Shown here one piece after another: positions 33,674 to 41,914 of a stretch of 64,000 bases of DNA. The stretch is taken from the NCBI RefSeq assembly GCF_051233475.1, contig NZ_JBKFGH010000002.1, positions 186,001-250,000 of the forward strand, given 5' to 3'. A program made the position numbers and the translations under genes. The notes beneath the pieces are model-generated. The model saw nothing but the letters and a program-made list of their open reading frames with translations. It was not told the origin of the DNA and ran no database searches. How positions within the stretch are numbered: the stretch's first letter is position 1; each line of letters starts with the position of its first letter. The DNA comes from Bacillus_BU sp051233475 (GTDB lineage Bacteria > Bacillota > Bacilli > Bacillales > Cytobacillaceae).

Positions 33674-34000
33674 TTATTCCTTTTGTATTCCAAACCTCGC
33701 ATTGATCTGACCCTTAATCATTTGCTTCCGTATTTTACTGTTTTCTTCCTTGCGAATCTCCTTTAGCATTTCCTGGCGTATTTCGTTTGTCTGTACACCC
33801 TCCTCTCGTTTATTGGCAATATCAATTAACCTCTCTACATCGTCAAAAGAATATTTTCGATTCCCCCGTTCAGATCGTTCTGGAAAAATTAACTTCCTTT
33901 CTTCATAATAACGAATCTGTCTTTCCGAAAGTCCAGTTAACTCACTAACAACTCCAATGGTGATGACCTTTCTGCTTTTATAGGAAGAATCCATTGTCAT
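33674..34000 (-). CDS. tnrA: Nitrogen regulator TnrA (MerR family)
   Basis: 108 residues. The MerR-type winged helix is at about 12-80 with IGVVSELTGLSERQIRYYEERKLIFPERS, virtually the TnrA recognition region. The C-terminal tail ends RKQMIKGQINARFGIQKE, the part that in B. subtilis TnrA binds feedback-inhibited glutamine synthetase. Length (110 in B. subtilis) and absence of the longer GlnR tail support TnrA over GlnR. Four in-frame starts lie within 12 bases; the ATG at 34000 (MTMDSSYKSRK) aligns best with known TnrA and is six bases from GAGGTGAGG. An exact TnrA-type box upstream suggests autoregulation. Confidence 0.93.
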   Translation of the reverse strand: MTMDSSYKSRKVITIGVVSELTGLSERQIRYYEERKLIFPERSERGNRKYSFDDVERLIDIANKREEGVQTNEIRQEMLKEIRKEENSKIRKQMIKGQINARFGIQKE

Positions 34001-34074
34001 CTTCATCCTCACCTCACCGAATAACTGTCATTATTCAAAATTATAACTAAATGTACCGAATATTTACACTATTA

Positions 34075-34091
34075 TGTTAGATTATATAACA
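34075..34091. promoter_or_regulatory. TnrA/GlnR-type box upstream of tnrA
   Basis: TGTTA-GATTATA-TAACA is an exact TGTNA-N7-TNACA match with symmetric arms, 75 bases before the tnrA start. A second, imperfect site (TGTAC-N7-TTACA) is at 34052-34068. Confidence 0.65.
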
Positions 34092-34191
34092 TATCAAAGA
34101 AATAATGTAAGGTTTATTAACAACTTTAATGAGATTTTTAAAAAACTTCGTTAAAATTCTTATAACCAACTAGGAAAAGGATGTGATATTT

Positions 34192-34362
34192 GTGCCGTTA
34201 TTGCGGGAGGCAGTTGAAAATTTACGGGTTGTATTTATTAATCGGCTTATCCAAGTGGGTGCATATAAAAAATCTGATCAGACTCTTAACCAGTTGACCT
34301 TAACGGAATTAATCAAAGAATATAAAATGGAAAAAAAACGTCTTAATAACAATACTAGATAA
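34192..34362 (+). CDS. fbpA: FbpA-like small basic protein
   Basis: A 56-residue basic protein beginning MPLLREAVENLRVVFINRLIQVGAYKK and containing LNQLTLTELIKEYK. This is the pattern of the Fur-regulated basic protein FbpA domain. In B. subtilis, Fbp proteins help the small RNA FsrA reduce translation of iron-rich enzymes. The start is GTG, with AAAGG rather far upstream (11 bases). No clear Fur box was found in the 190 bases between it and tnrA, so iron control is assumed from the family only. Confidence 0.72.
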   Translation: MPLLREAVENLRVVFINRLIQVGAYKKSDQTLNQLTLTELIKEYKMEKKRLNNNTR

Positions 34363-34407
34363 ATAAAATGCAAATAAACTTAAATAAATATAAAGGGAGT
34401 GATTTGG

Positions 34408-34542
34408 ATGAACAGAGAGGCAATTGAACTAGCAAAACAAATTATAGAAATGGACATTAAGCGGGATGAGATTTGGGAAAATCTCACTGTGTTAGCAGGG
34501 GATAAAGCCTTTGAACTGTTAAGGAGGATTCAAAACAGTTGA
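34408..34542 (+). CDS. Small protein of 44 residues following fbpA
   Basis: MNREAIELAKQIIEMDIKR is followed by DEIWENLTVLAGDKAFELLRRIQNS. It is predicted to be wholly helical and amphipathic. An AAAGGGAG ribosome site precedes the ATG. It lies 45 bases after fbpA and before a strong terminator, so the two form an operon. I do not know a characterised homologue; co-function with FbpA as a small RNA cofactor is a guess. Confidence 0.65.
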   Translation: MNREAIELAKQIIEMDIKRDEIWENLTVLAGDKAFELLRRIQNS

Positions 34543-34565
34543 ATTTTTATACAATAAAGTAAACT

Positions 34566-34612
34566 AGAGGCTGACATAAAGGGAAGGTTCCCCTTTGAGT
34601 CAGCCTCTTTTA
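34566..34612. terminator. Terminator of the fbpA operon (also convergent HD-GYP gene)
   Basis: AGAGGCTGAC pairs with GTCAGCCTCT, an inner AAAGGG/CCCTTT stem extends it, and TTTTATT follows on the plus strand. The minus strand has a weaker T-tract. Confidence 0.8.
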
Positions 34613-36001
34613 TTCAACACCTTTGGCATGTCTTAACAACAGATTATGAAGAACTCGATCATGATCTATCTCAGCTGAATTTTGGAAAAAGTTAGCTCCT
34701 TTTTCTCGCGCGATCTGGATAAATGCATCTGCTACCCGAGGATCAAAATGAGCCCCTCTGCATCTGGCCACCTCATTGATTACATCTTCAAGAGCCCAGC
34801 CTTCTTTATAGGATCTTGTCGAAAGCATCGTATCGACCGAATCACAAAGAGTAACAATTCTTGATTCGATTAAGATTTGGTCCTCTTTAAGCTTTCGAGG
34901 ATATCCTTGGCCATTGAAATGTTCATGATGTTGACCAATTATCGTTGCAACCTTTTCCATCCCTTTCGTTTGTCTAATAATTCTTTCACCGATTAGAGTA
35001 TGTGTTTTTATAATATTAAACTCCATTTCAGTTAGGGCTCCTGGTTTTTGCAGAATACTCTCACTTATTGCCAGTTTGCCAATATCGTGAATGAGCGCAC
35101 CCCGTTTAAGATCATAAAGGCTTTCCTCTGGTAGTCCAAGCCTTTTTCCAATTTCCACTGCATATTTTGAAACACTGGAAGAGTGACCAAAAAGACTATT
35201 GTCTCTCGCATCAATTACTTGGGATAGCGTAAAAAGCAGCTGTTCATTGTTTTCTTTTAAAATATCGTTAAATTGCTGAAGTTGCTCCACCTGTTTTTCT
35301 TTTTCTTTACTAAATAAATACATGTTGTAGCGCATTAAAAATAGCGGGAGCACAAAACCCACTAAGCCATATATGTAGAATAAGTCATAAACAACGGCTA
35401 GTAAAAGACCGATGAATGCGATTAACCCATAACTAACAATAACCCAGTCTAAAGAACTCTTAATGACATTTTGCAATTTCTCACCTGATGCTAAAGAAAT
35501 TACTACAGCAATAGTAACTATATCCAACATGACAAAAGTAAACATTGTAAGCAAAAGAGGACCAATATTCACAGGGCTTAAAAGATCGATATTTCCAGTG
35601 CCTAAAAGATTTGAATTCTCAACTTGGAAGGTATCCCATACTAAATAACTAATATATGTAATATTTACAGTTTGACATACGTTAAAAGAAAATTTATATA
35701 TATCCTTTACAAATGGAACTAAGGCTACTACTAACCCATAAAAAAATGCAAAAGTAATTATTTCTAGTGGATTAAACAATATTATTGATGCTAATAAAAC
35801 AGCTGAACCTGCCGAAATACTTACAGCTTCTCCATTGATTGAAAATGCGTTCAAGCTTTTCACTTCAAAGAAACAACCAAATACTAAGAAGGGAATTAAG
35901 TCTACAAAAGAAAAAGAATAATTTTGAAATAATACAAATAAAAATATAAGTATTGTTAATGTTATATGTGCATATATATATATCTTTGTTTTTATCCCCA
36001 T
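34610..36001 (-). CDS. Membrane HD-GYP domain phosphodiesterase
   Basis: 463 residues. About seven to eight hydrophobic segments (to about residue 235) form a membrane sensor region that I do not recognise as a named domain. A short coiled coil (KEKEKQVEQLQQFNDILKE) links it to an HD-GYP domain with HDIGK at about 305-309 and HHEHFNGQGYP at about 357-367. All metal and GYP residues are present, so cyclic di-GMP hydrolysis is likely. It is monocistronic. AAGGGA eight bases before the ATG at 36001 favours this start over 36034. Confidence 0.85.
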   Translation of the reverse strand: MGIKTKIYIYAHITLTILIFLFVLFQNYSFSFVDLIPFLVFGCFFEVKSLNAFSINGEAVSISAGSAVLLASIILFNPLEIITFAFFYGLVVALVPFVKDIYKFSFNVCQTVNITYISYLVWDTFQVENSNLLGTGNIDLLSPVNIGPLLLTMFTFVMLDIVTIAVVISLASGEKLQNVIKSSLDWVIVSYGLIAFIGLLLAVVYDLFYIYGLVGFVLPLFLMRYNMYLFSKEKEKQVEQLQQFNDILKENNEQLLFTLSQVIDARDNSLFGHSSSVSKYAVEIGKRLGLPEESLYDLKRGALIHDIGKLAISESILQKPGALTEMEFNIIKTHTLIGERIIRQTKGMEKVATIIGQHHEHFNGQGYPRKLKEDQILIESRIVTLCDSVDTMLSTRSYKEGWALEDVINEVARCRGAHFDPRVADAFIQIAREKGANFFQNSAEIDHDRVLHNLLLRHAKGVE

Positions 36002-36170
36002 TATCCCAGTCCCTTCACGGAATTGAATTATCATAAATAGAATTCAGAAATAATATTTCATCTACAATAACCCAAATCCTATATAACGATGTTTCTATTA
36101 ATATAATAAACTACTTCTTATATTAATTTCACATAGAAAATCAACATAATAAAAATAATTATCATTTCAT

Positions 36171-36206
36171 TAAAAAAGCTGTCAGAATTATTATCCTGAC
36201 AGCTTT
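36171..36206 (-). terminator. Terminator of the S8 peptidase gene
   Basis: AAAGCTGTCAG pairs with CTGACAGCTTT and the minus strand continues TTTTTTA. Confidence 0.85.
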
Positions 36207-36213
36207 GCAATCA

Positions 36214-37683
36214 CTATTGATTACTAATTTCTTTACCTATAGCTTCCCATTGGGATTTCCATGTCAACTTTGCCCAATCTGCACTTTTCCAAGTAAGTTT
36301 GAGCCACTCCAGGTTTTTCCATGTTAGTTTTGAATAATCGACAGTGTTATCCGAGGAGTTAATGTAATCAGACCTTGTCCAATTATTATAAGAAGTTAAG
36401 TCTAGTTGATTTAAATATTCTTTATTGTTTGCCAACTCGATTGCTTTTTTTACATCAATGATGTTAGCCGCTTCTGTTGCAGTTGCTTGGTCTGTTTGTG
36501 TAAGAATAAATTTAATTTGGTCAGGGGTTAAATCTGGATTAGCTTCTAATAACAATGCAATAGCACCAGTAACAACCGGCGATGACATCGAGGTTCCGCT
36601 CATTTCAATATAATTGCTATTATATACCGACTCAGGATGTTCAGTTGCCAAAATAACTGTAGGCGATGGCAGGTACGATACTAGCTTTTCACCTGGTGCA
36701 TTTAATTCTGGCTTAGCAACTCCTTCTGAAGTGATCCCACGTTTTGACCATGGAGCTAAATTAATTAAACTTGGTGTAGATTGACCCTCACCATTAAGTG
36801 CACCTACGGTAATAACAAATGGATCGCTTGCCGGCGAATAATTTATATCCCCTTGATTGTATTGATCATTTCCCGCTGCCGTTACAACCGTCACACCATT
36901 TAACCATAATTGTTCTACAGCAGCACTTATTGGACTTTCAAGATAAGATTGAGAGATTGTAGATGAAACAGATAGGTTAACAACTTTTATATTGTACTCA
37001 TCTTTATAATCAAACACCCATTGAAGTCCTAATAATAAATCAACTTCATCCACTTCTCCAGCATCATTACCTAGCTTTACACTAATAATATTTGTATCAG
37101 GGGCAACTCCGGTTTGGATGCTATTTCCAGTAATAATCCCTGCAACATGCGTACCATGCCCATACAAATCATTAACAGTCGTTGCTAAAGGATTGATTGC
37201 CACAGCATGGGAAACATTTAGGTCAGAAATATTTCCTACACCGCTATCCAAAACAGCAACCGTCACACCTTTCCCCGTAAATGGTACATTCGTTGCATTA
37301 ATTAATTCCTTATGGGTGTTCCTTTGGCCAAGTGCTTTTCCAAGCTTATTATCTTCACCAATTCTTTGTGTAGTAGATTCAACTGGTTGACTCACACTTA
37401 CTTTTACAACACCATTCATTCCCTTTACTTGATCGATTCGATCTGCTGGTACCGTGGCTATGTAACTATTAATAAGTTCTACTTCCTGATTAATGGTGCC
37501 TCCAATAGATCTAATAATAGTATTTGCACTAACACCTGGTTTTACTTGGAGAATAATTTCTTTTGTTGCTACTTCTGTTTGAACTTCTTTAATTGGTAAA
37601 TTCGATGTACTTGCACCATATAACAACGAAGTAGACAACGCTACTGCTGTGGTTAAAGCAAACAGTTTTGATGGAATTTTCAC
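36214..37683 (-). CDS. Secreted S8 family serine peptidase with C-terminal KLTWK repeats
   Basis: 489 residues. A signal peptide (about 1-24) and a propeptide with an I9-like inhibitor domain (about 40-105) precede a subtilisin domain with Asp146 (VAVLDSGVG), His176 (GHGTHVAGI), oxyanion Asn272 and Ser365 (MSGTSMSSP). After residue 425 a tail contains three exact 10-residue repeats, KLTWKNLEWL, KLTWKSADWA and KLTWKSQWEA (452-481), rich in Trp and Lys, just before the C terminus. The start is GTG with AAGGAGGG seven bases upstream. It is followed by its own terminator; the neighbouring inhA gene is also a secreted protease. Confidence 0.9.
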   Translation of the reverse strand: MKIPSKLFALTTAVALSTSLLYGASTSNLPIKEVQTEVATKEIILQVKPGVSANTIIRSIGGTINQEVELINSYIATVPADRIDQVKGMNGVVKVSVSQPVESTTQRIGEDNKLGKALGQRNTHKELINATNVPFTGKGVTVAVLDSGVGNISDLNVSHAVAINPLATTVNDLYGHGTHVAGIITGNSIQTGVAPDTNIISVKLGNDAGEVDEVDLLLGLQWVFDYKDEYNIKVVNLSVSSTISQSYLESPISAAVEQLWLNGVTVVTAAGNDQYNQGDINYSPASDPFVITVGALNGEGQSTPSLINLAPWSKRGITSEGVAKPELNAPGEKLVSYLPSPTVILATEHPESVYNSNYIEMSGTSMSSPVVTGAIALLLEANPDLTPDQIKFILTQTDQATATEAANIIDVKKAIELANNKEYLNQLDLTSYNNWTRSDYINSSDNTVDYSKLTWKNLEWLKLTWKSADWAKLTWKSQWEAIGKEISNQ

Positions 37684-38020
37684 CTATTATCCCTCCTTAT
37701 TCTTAACTTTTTTTACAGAAAAAAATTTTTTAAAATTCCTTGCTAAAAACGATTATTAATCCTGCGATTGATTCACCTAAACTGTAATTCACTCTCACTC
37801 CTTTTAAAAAGACGTTATTATTTACCTGAAATGACAATTTAATTCTCTTGATATATTCTTGCGCAGTCGTAGAATAATTTTATCCTATATTTTGGTTTTT
37901 GAATTAAAGCAATTTTGAATATTTAAGTAATAATAGTAAATTTATCCTATGTACAGGACTTATGAATCAAAAAAGACGCCAGCAAATTGCTCCGGCGCCT
38001 TTTATTTTATAGCTTCCTAA
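37684..38020. other. Intergenic region between the two secreted protease genes
   Basis: AT-rich. It contains the terminator of the upstream inhA-like gene and presumably the promoter of the S8 peptidase gene. I could not identify a convincing promoter or operator, and no ORF is supported. Confidence 0.5.
37967..38003 (-). terminator. Terminator of the inhA-like gene
   Basis: AAAAGGCGCC pairs with GGCGTCTTTT (one G-T pair), and the minus strand continues TTTTTTG. Confidence 0.8.
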
Positions 38021-40408
38021 TTATTTTGAGATCAAAATCTTTCCGACAGAACCATCAGCACTGTGCCCAAGAACTCTAAGTTTCAAACCATAGGTCGGAA
38101 CGTTACGACCAACATCCGGTAATACTGGTGTTACATATTTCTTACTATCATCAAAAATTGGATTGATGGTAGTTGCATTATCTTTCATGGTAAACGAACC
38201 ATAATCTAGGAACATATTCGCCCCTTCTTCCACATTAAATGCCGCATCGTGCATTTGGTAGCGGCTTCCGCCAAGCTCCCCATCACTCCAACGATTGATA
38301 ATTTGATCTGCATCGACCACACCCAAGAATCCTTCTCCTGGATGAATCCCAGTCCAGTTATCGCTGTATGCACCATCTACATACCAAACTACTAAACCAC
38401 TATCATATGACATTAGGCTGGCACCACGGCGAATATTGGCTAAACCTTGATCCACTCCATTATGAGATCTCCACTCTAGCAAGTAATAATGGTCTGCCTT
38501 AAACTTCCCTAGATCCTTATTAAAACCGGCTAAAGTAAACTTACTGTCTCCTTCTGCATCATCGAAAAATACCTCTGCGCCATTTACAACGATTGAAATA
38601 TTATCAACATAGAAACCTGGCATAGCTACAGCAACATCCGACCAATAATTAAATCTTAACTCTATTTTTTTACCAGCATAAGCTGCCAAATCAAACTGGC
38701 CATCAACCCATCCAGCTGATTTTCCGGTTATACCATGACCAGGATTTTGATCATTTGGATTATCGGTAGTCGTAATATTCCCTTGGATAGCTACCCAATC
38801 CTCCGATCCCTCTTCTTTCACTTGAATCGATCCATAATCCCAATCCTGTTCAATGTCATACCATGTTTTAAAATTCAATTGGGCACTAGTAGCACTTGTT
38901 AAATCAACTGATGCAACCATAGAATGATCCAGGTTATCTCCACTTCCGCTGAAATATTCATATTGTCCACTATATGGAGTGTTAACGGTAATTTCCTTCT
39001 CCGGAAGACCGATTTTTATCGCATCAGGATTAGATCCTTTTGAAGCACCTTCATCTAGTAAAACTTCTGTTCCTTTTGCATTTATATCGCTAAGGTTGAA
39101 CGATTTGCCAGTCAACCAGTTTCCGCCAACATAGTTTTGTAAAAATTCCTTTGCATAAGCACTAAACCCTGTTGGTTCGGTTCCAGGAATTTTACCTGCC
39201 CAGCTTCCACTCGACATAATCGACCAGTAACCAACTGGTTCACCTGCTCCGCTATAATAAGTATCATACTCATCCGGAAGCTCTAAGTCATGTCCGTATT
39301 CATGGGCAAAAACTCCCGCTGCACCATCGGCTGGCTCAATTGTGTAATCATAAGCATACATTGTCCCTGCACCAAAATAATCTATATCTGGGGTCGTTCC
39401 TGGAATGGTAGCCAGTCCACCTAAATTGGATCGATGGGACCAAATCGCATCACCAGCTAACGCTCCTCCTCCAGCTTCCTCGCCAACAGATGAATGAACA
39501 ACCATCAGGTGATCAATAATCCCATCAGGCTCACGAGTATTTCCATCTCCATCTAAGTCATAACGATCTTCTTTATCATACTCATTTAGGTTTACGCCAG
39601 CAGCTGCTGCAGCCCGAACTGCTTCCTTGACCAACTCTCTTGGATTATCGTCATTGCCATCAGGAGTCGGAACATTCTTTCCGTAATAGGCTGCTGGATG
39701 CTTCGCCTCATACCAACCAACGACATTTCCACCAATCGTATAGCTTCCTCCTGACTGCTCTTCATAATATTTTTTAACAGAGATCAGTTTTTCACCATTT
39801 GGTCCCTTATAATACCCATCCTCTCCACCGAAGAGCATGTCCTGATAATGTTCCCTTGTATACTCTTCATAGAACATATCCGTATCTCCAGATTGGATCT
39901 TTTCACTTGCCTTAAAATCTGGATATTCTATTAAAACGACTAAAATATTATCTTTTCGGACGCTACCATTCCAGCCTTCCTTCTCGATTGGGGCAACCGT
40001 TGTACTCTTTGTCTTCCCTACCTTATTCCCCTTTCCGCTGGTTAACCCATTAGCAGCTAGTTGGTCTTGCACTGTATCCTTTAATTTCTTTTCCTGCTTA
40101 TGGAGGTCTCCTCCTGCACTGGTTGCATTTGCTGCTTTAGCATTCAAATATTTTTGGAGACCCTTTTCGGCCTGTGACTGGGTAGCGTTTTTTGGAATAA
40201 CGCCCTGTTTCTTCAACATTTCTATTAATCTTTCATCATTGGCAATTCCTAAATCAAATGGGGCATGGCTGTATGAAGAGGTTTCATTCCTTCCTTGGGA
40301 CTCTGTAGGTGTAGAAGAAACTGTTCCTGCTGTAAAGGCCAAGGAACTTGCTAAGAGAGCTGCAGTTGTAACACTAGAAAATACTTTTAATTTCGAGCCT
40401 TTCTTCAA
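38021..40408 (-). CDS. inhA: Immune inhibitor A-type M6 metalloprotease
   Basis: 795 residues, the normal size for Bacillus InhA. A signal peptide (about 1-30) is followed by a propeptide, then the M6 catalytic domain. The zinc motif is AHEYGHDLELPDEYD, with HExxH at about 369-373 and a downstream Asp/Glu-rich stretch. The C-terminal half includes an MAM-like module with SGSGDNLDHSM and YWSDVAVAMPGFYVDNI. In B. cereus the enzyme degrades antibacterial peptides and host proteins and sits in the exosporium. The start is TTG, seven bases from GAGGGGG. It is transcribed alone. Confidence 0.93.
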   Translation of the reverse strand: MKKGSKLKVFSSVTTAALLASSLAFTAGTVSSTPTESQGRNETSSYSHAPFDLGIANDERLIEMLKKQGVIPKNATQSQAEKGLQKYLNAKAANATSAGGDLHKQEKKLKDTVQDQLAANGLTSGKGNKVGKTKSTTVAPIEKEGWNGSVRKDNILVVLIEYPDFKASEKIQSGDTDMFYEEYTREHYQDMLFGGEDGYYKGPNGEKLISVKKYYEEQSGGSYTIGGNVVGWYEAKHPAAYYGKNVPTPDGNDDNPRELVKEAVRAAAAAGVNLNEYDKEDRYDLDGDGNTREPDGIIDHLMVVHSSVGEEAGGGALAGDAIWSHRSNLGGLATIPGTTPDIDYFGAGTMYAYDYTIEPADGAAGVFAHEYGHDLELPDEYDTYYSGAGEPVGYWSIMSSGSWAGKIPGTEPTGFSAYAKEFLQNYVGGNWLTGKSFNLSDINAKGTEVLLDEGASKGSNPDAIKIGLPEKEITVNTPYSGQYEYFSGSGDNLDHSMVASVDLTSATSAQLNFKTWYDIEQDWDYGSIQVKEEGSEDWVAIQGNITTTDNPNDQNPGHGITGKSAGWVDGQFDLAAYAGKKIELRFNYWSDVAVAMPGFYVDNISIVVNGAEVFFDDAEGDSKFTLAGFNKDLGKFKADHYYLLEWRSHNGVDQGLANIRRGASLMSYDSGLVVWYVDGAYSDNWTGIHPGEGFLGVVDADQIINRWSDGELGGSRYQMHDAAFNVEEGANMFLDYGSFTMKDNATTINPIFDDSKKYVTPVLPDVGRNVPTYGLKLRVLGHSADGSVGKILISK

Positions 40409-40828
40409 ACGATTTCCCCCTCTTGTTTAATTATTCTAAAATAACTAGGATTCCATTATAGTTGACAAGTTAATTAATTTCAATTTTCGAAATAATCCAC
40501 AATTAGACATTTTTCACATCGAAACCTTCTAGTATAAACAGGAAATAAACCTTAATAATAAAGAGTTTTATCGCTTTTTTTTACAAAGAGCTAAAGATTC
40601 TGAAATTTAGGGTATTTTGTCATTTCCTAGGGAATAACGAAGTAATCTAGATGAAAAATAGGTTAAATTTACTATATTACTCAAACGACTGATATCTCTG
40701 CCTTTCGACACCATTCCCATCTTTAGTAAAAAAATAAATTCTTTTGCCCCCATAAAAGCAATTCTAGTCAACGTAATCCTTTAGTGAACGATGCGATCGC
40801 ACAAAAAAACATTTTGAGGTGGACAAAT
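40409..40828. other. Intergenic region between inhA and the DUF5667 gene
   Basis: 420 AT-rich bases that must carry divergent promoters for both secreted proteins. I see no palindrome, riboswitch or small gene with a ribosome site. Confidence 0.5.
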
Positions 40829-41854
40829 ATGAAGATTTTTTCAAATAATCAAATAAAGAAAATTACTAAAGGCTCATTAGCACTTGTTTTAGCAAGCACT
40901 TTCACATTTTCATCAATTGCTTTTGCAAATGAAGATACTACAGAGGAAGCAACTTATGAGACTGTGAACTTACAAGAGGTACAATCACAACTAGAAAGCA
41001 CTCAAACTGAAGCACCATCTTTAATTCCTGGAGACTTCTTTTATTTTGCTAAAATTGCTTTAGAGAAAATTAAGTTAGCGGTAACGTTTGACAATGCCAA
41101 AGAAGCTGAATTGATGGCAACATACGCATCTGAAAGATTAGCAGAAGCAGGCGCTTTATACGGTGAAGGAAAAGAAGCGGAAGCACTTGAAGTTATCCAA
41201 GCGGCTATTGAGTATATGGAAAACTCACAAAATATTGTTGATGAAGAAACTGATGCAGAGGAAGTAGCCTCTGATGACCAAGATACAAATGATGATAGTG
41301 TTAAAGAAGAAGCAGTAACAGAAGAAGATGATGCAGATACAACAGAACCTACTTCTAATGAAGAAAGCTCTGAAGAACAAGACTCTTATACAGAAGTAGA
41401 AAACACTTTAAGAAATAATATTATCGCCTTAAAAGCGGCAATGGAGCATGTAGGAAGCGATAAAGCAAGAGAATCATTACAAAACAATATTGATAAAACC
41501 TATGCAAAAATTGAGAAAAAGCTCGCAAAGCTTGAAAAGAAATATGGAACTACAGAAGAAGATGACCAAGCAACTGATGAAACTACCGATTTAGATACCG
41601 TAAATGCCCCAGAAACTACTGAAGAAAATACTGAAACAGTAACAACTGAACCTTCTGAAACTGTAGTTGACTCAGCTGAAACAGTAACTGTACCGAATAC
41701 AGTAAGTACTGAAGAAACTGGAAAAGGCAATGCAAAAGCAGTAGAAAAAGAACATGGAAAACAACAAGCCAAGGCTGAAGTGAAAGCGCAAGAAAAAGGA
41801 AACAGCGCTCAAGCTAAGCAAAAGGAAAACAAAGGAAATAAAGAAGGAAAATAA
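40829..41854 (+). CDS. Secreted DUF5667-domain protein with acidic/Lys-rich tail
   Basis: 341 residues. The signal peptide ends at SIAFA (about residue 33). A DUF5667 domain (about 60-130) has the family core PGDFFYFAKIALEKIKLAVTFD and AELMATYASERLAEA, helical segments that continue after an Asp/Glu/Thr-rich linker with NNIIALKAAMEHVGSDKARE. The C-terminal ~75 residues are low-complexity, alternating Thr/Glu/Val then Lys/Ala/Gly. GAGGTGG six bases upstream selects the ATG at 40829 over 40784. It is probably cell-wall associated; function unknown. Confidence 0.82.
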   Translation: MKIFSNNQIKKITKGSLALVLASTFTFSSIAFANEDTTEEATYETVNLQEVQSQLESTQTEAPSLIPGDFFYFAKIALEKIKLAVTFDNAKEAELMATYASERLAEAGALYGEGKEAEALEVIQAAIEYMENSQNIVDEETDAEEVASDDQDTNDDSVKEEAVTEEDDADTTEPTSNEESSEEQDSYTEVENTLRNNIIALKAAMEHVGSDKARESLQNNIDKTYAKIEKKLAKLEKKYGTTEEDDQATDETTDLDTVNAPETTEENTETVTTEPSETVVDSAETVTVPNTVSTEETGKGNAKAVEKEHGKQQAKAEVKAQEKGNSAQAKQKENKGNKEGK

Positions 41855-41880
41855 AACCAATAGAAATATGAACACCAATA

Positions 41881-41914
41881 AACACGCCCTGGACATTCCA
41901 GGGCGTGTTATTTT
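41881..41914. terminator. Terminator of the DUF5667 gene (convergent)
   Basis: An 11-bp perfect GC-rich stem (ACACGCCCTGG and complement) with a five-base loop is followed by TTATTTTAT. Confidence 0.85.

Noticed and set aside
33674..34000. GlnR instead of TnrA
   Set aside because: The C-terminal tail is short and ends in the TnrA-type GQINARF segment, and glnA is not adjacent.
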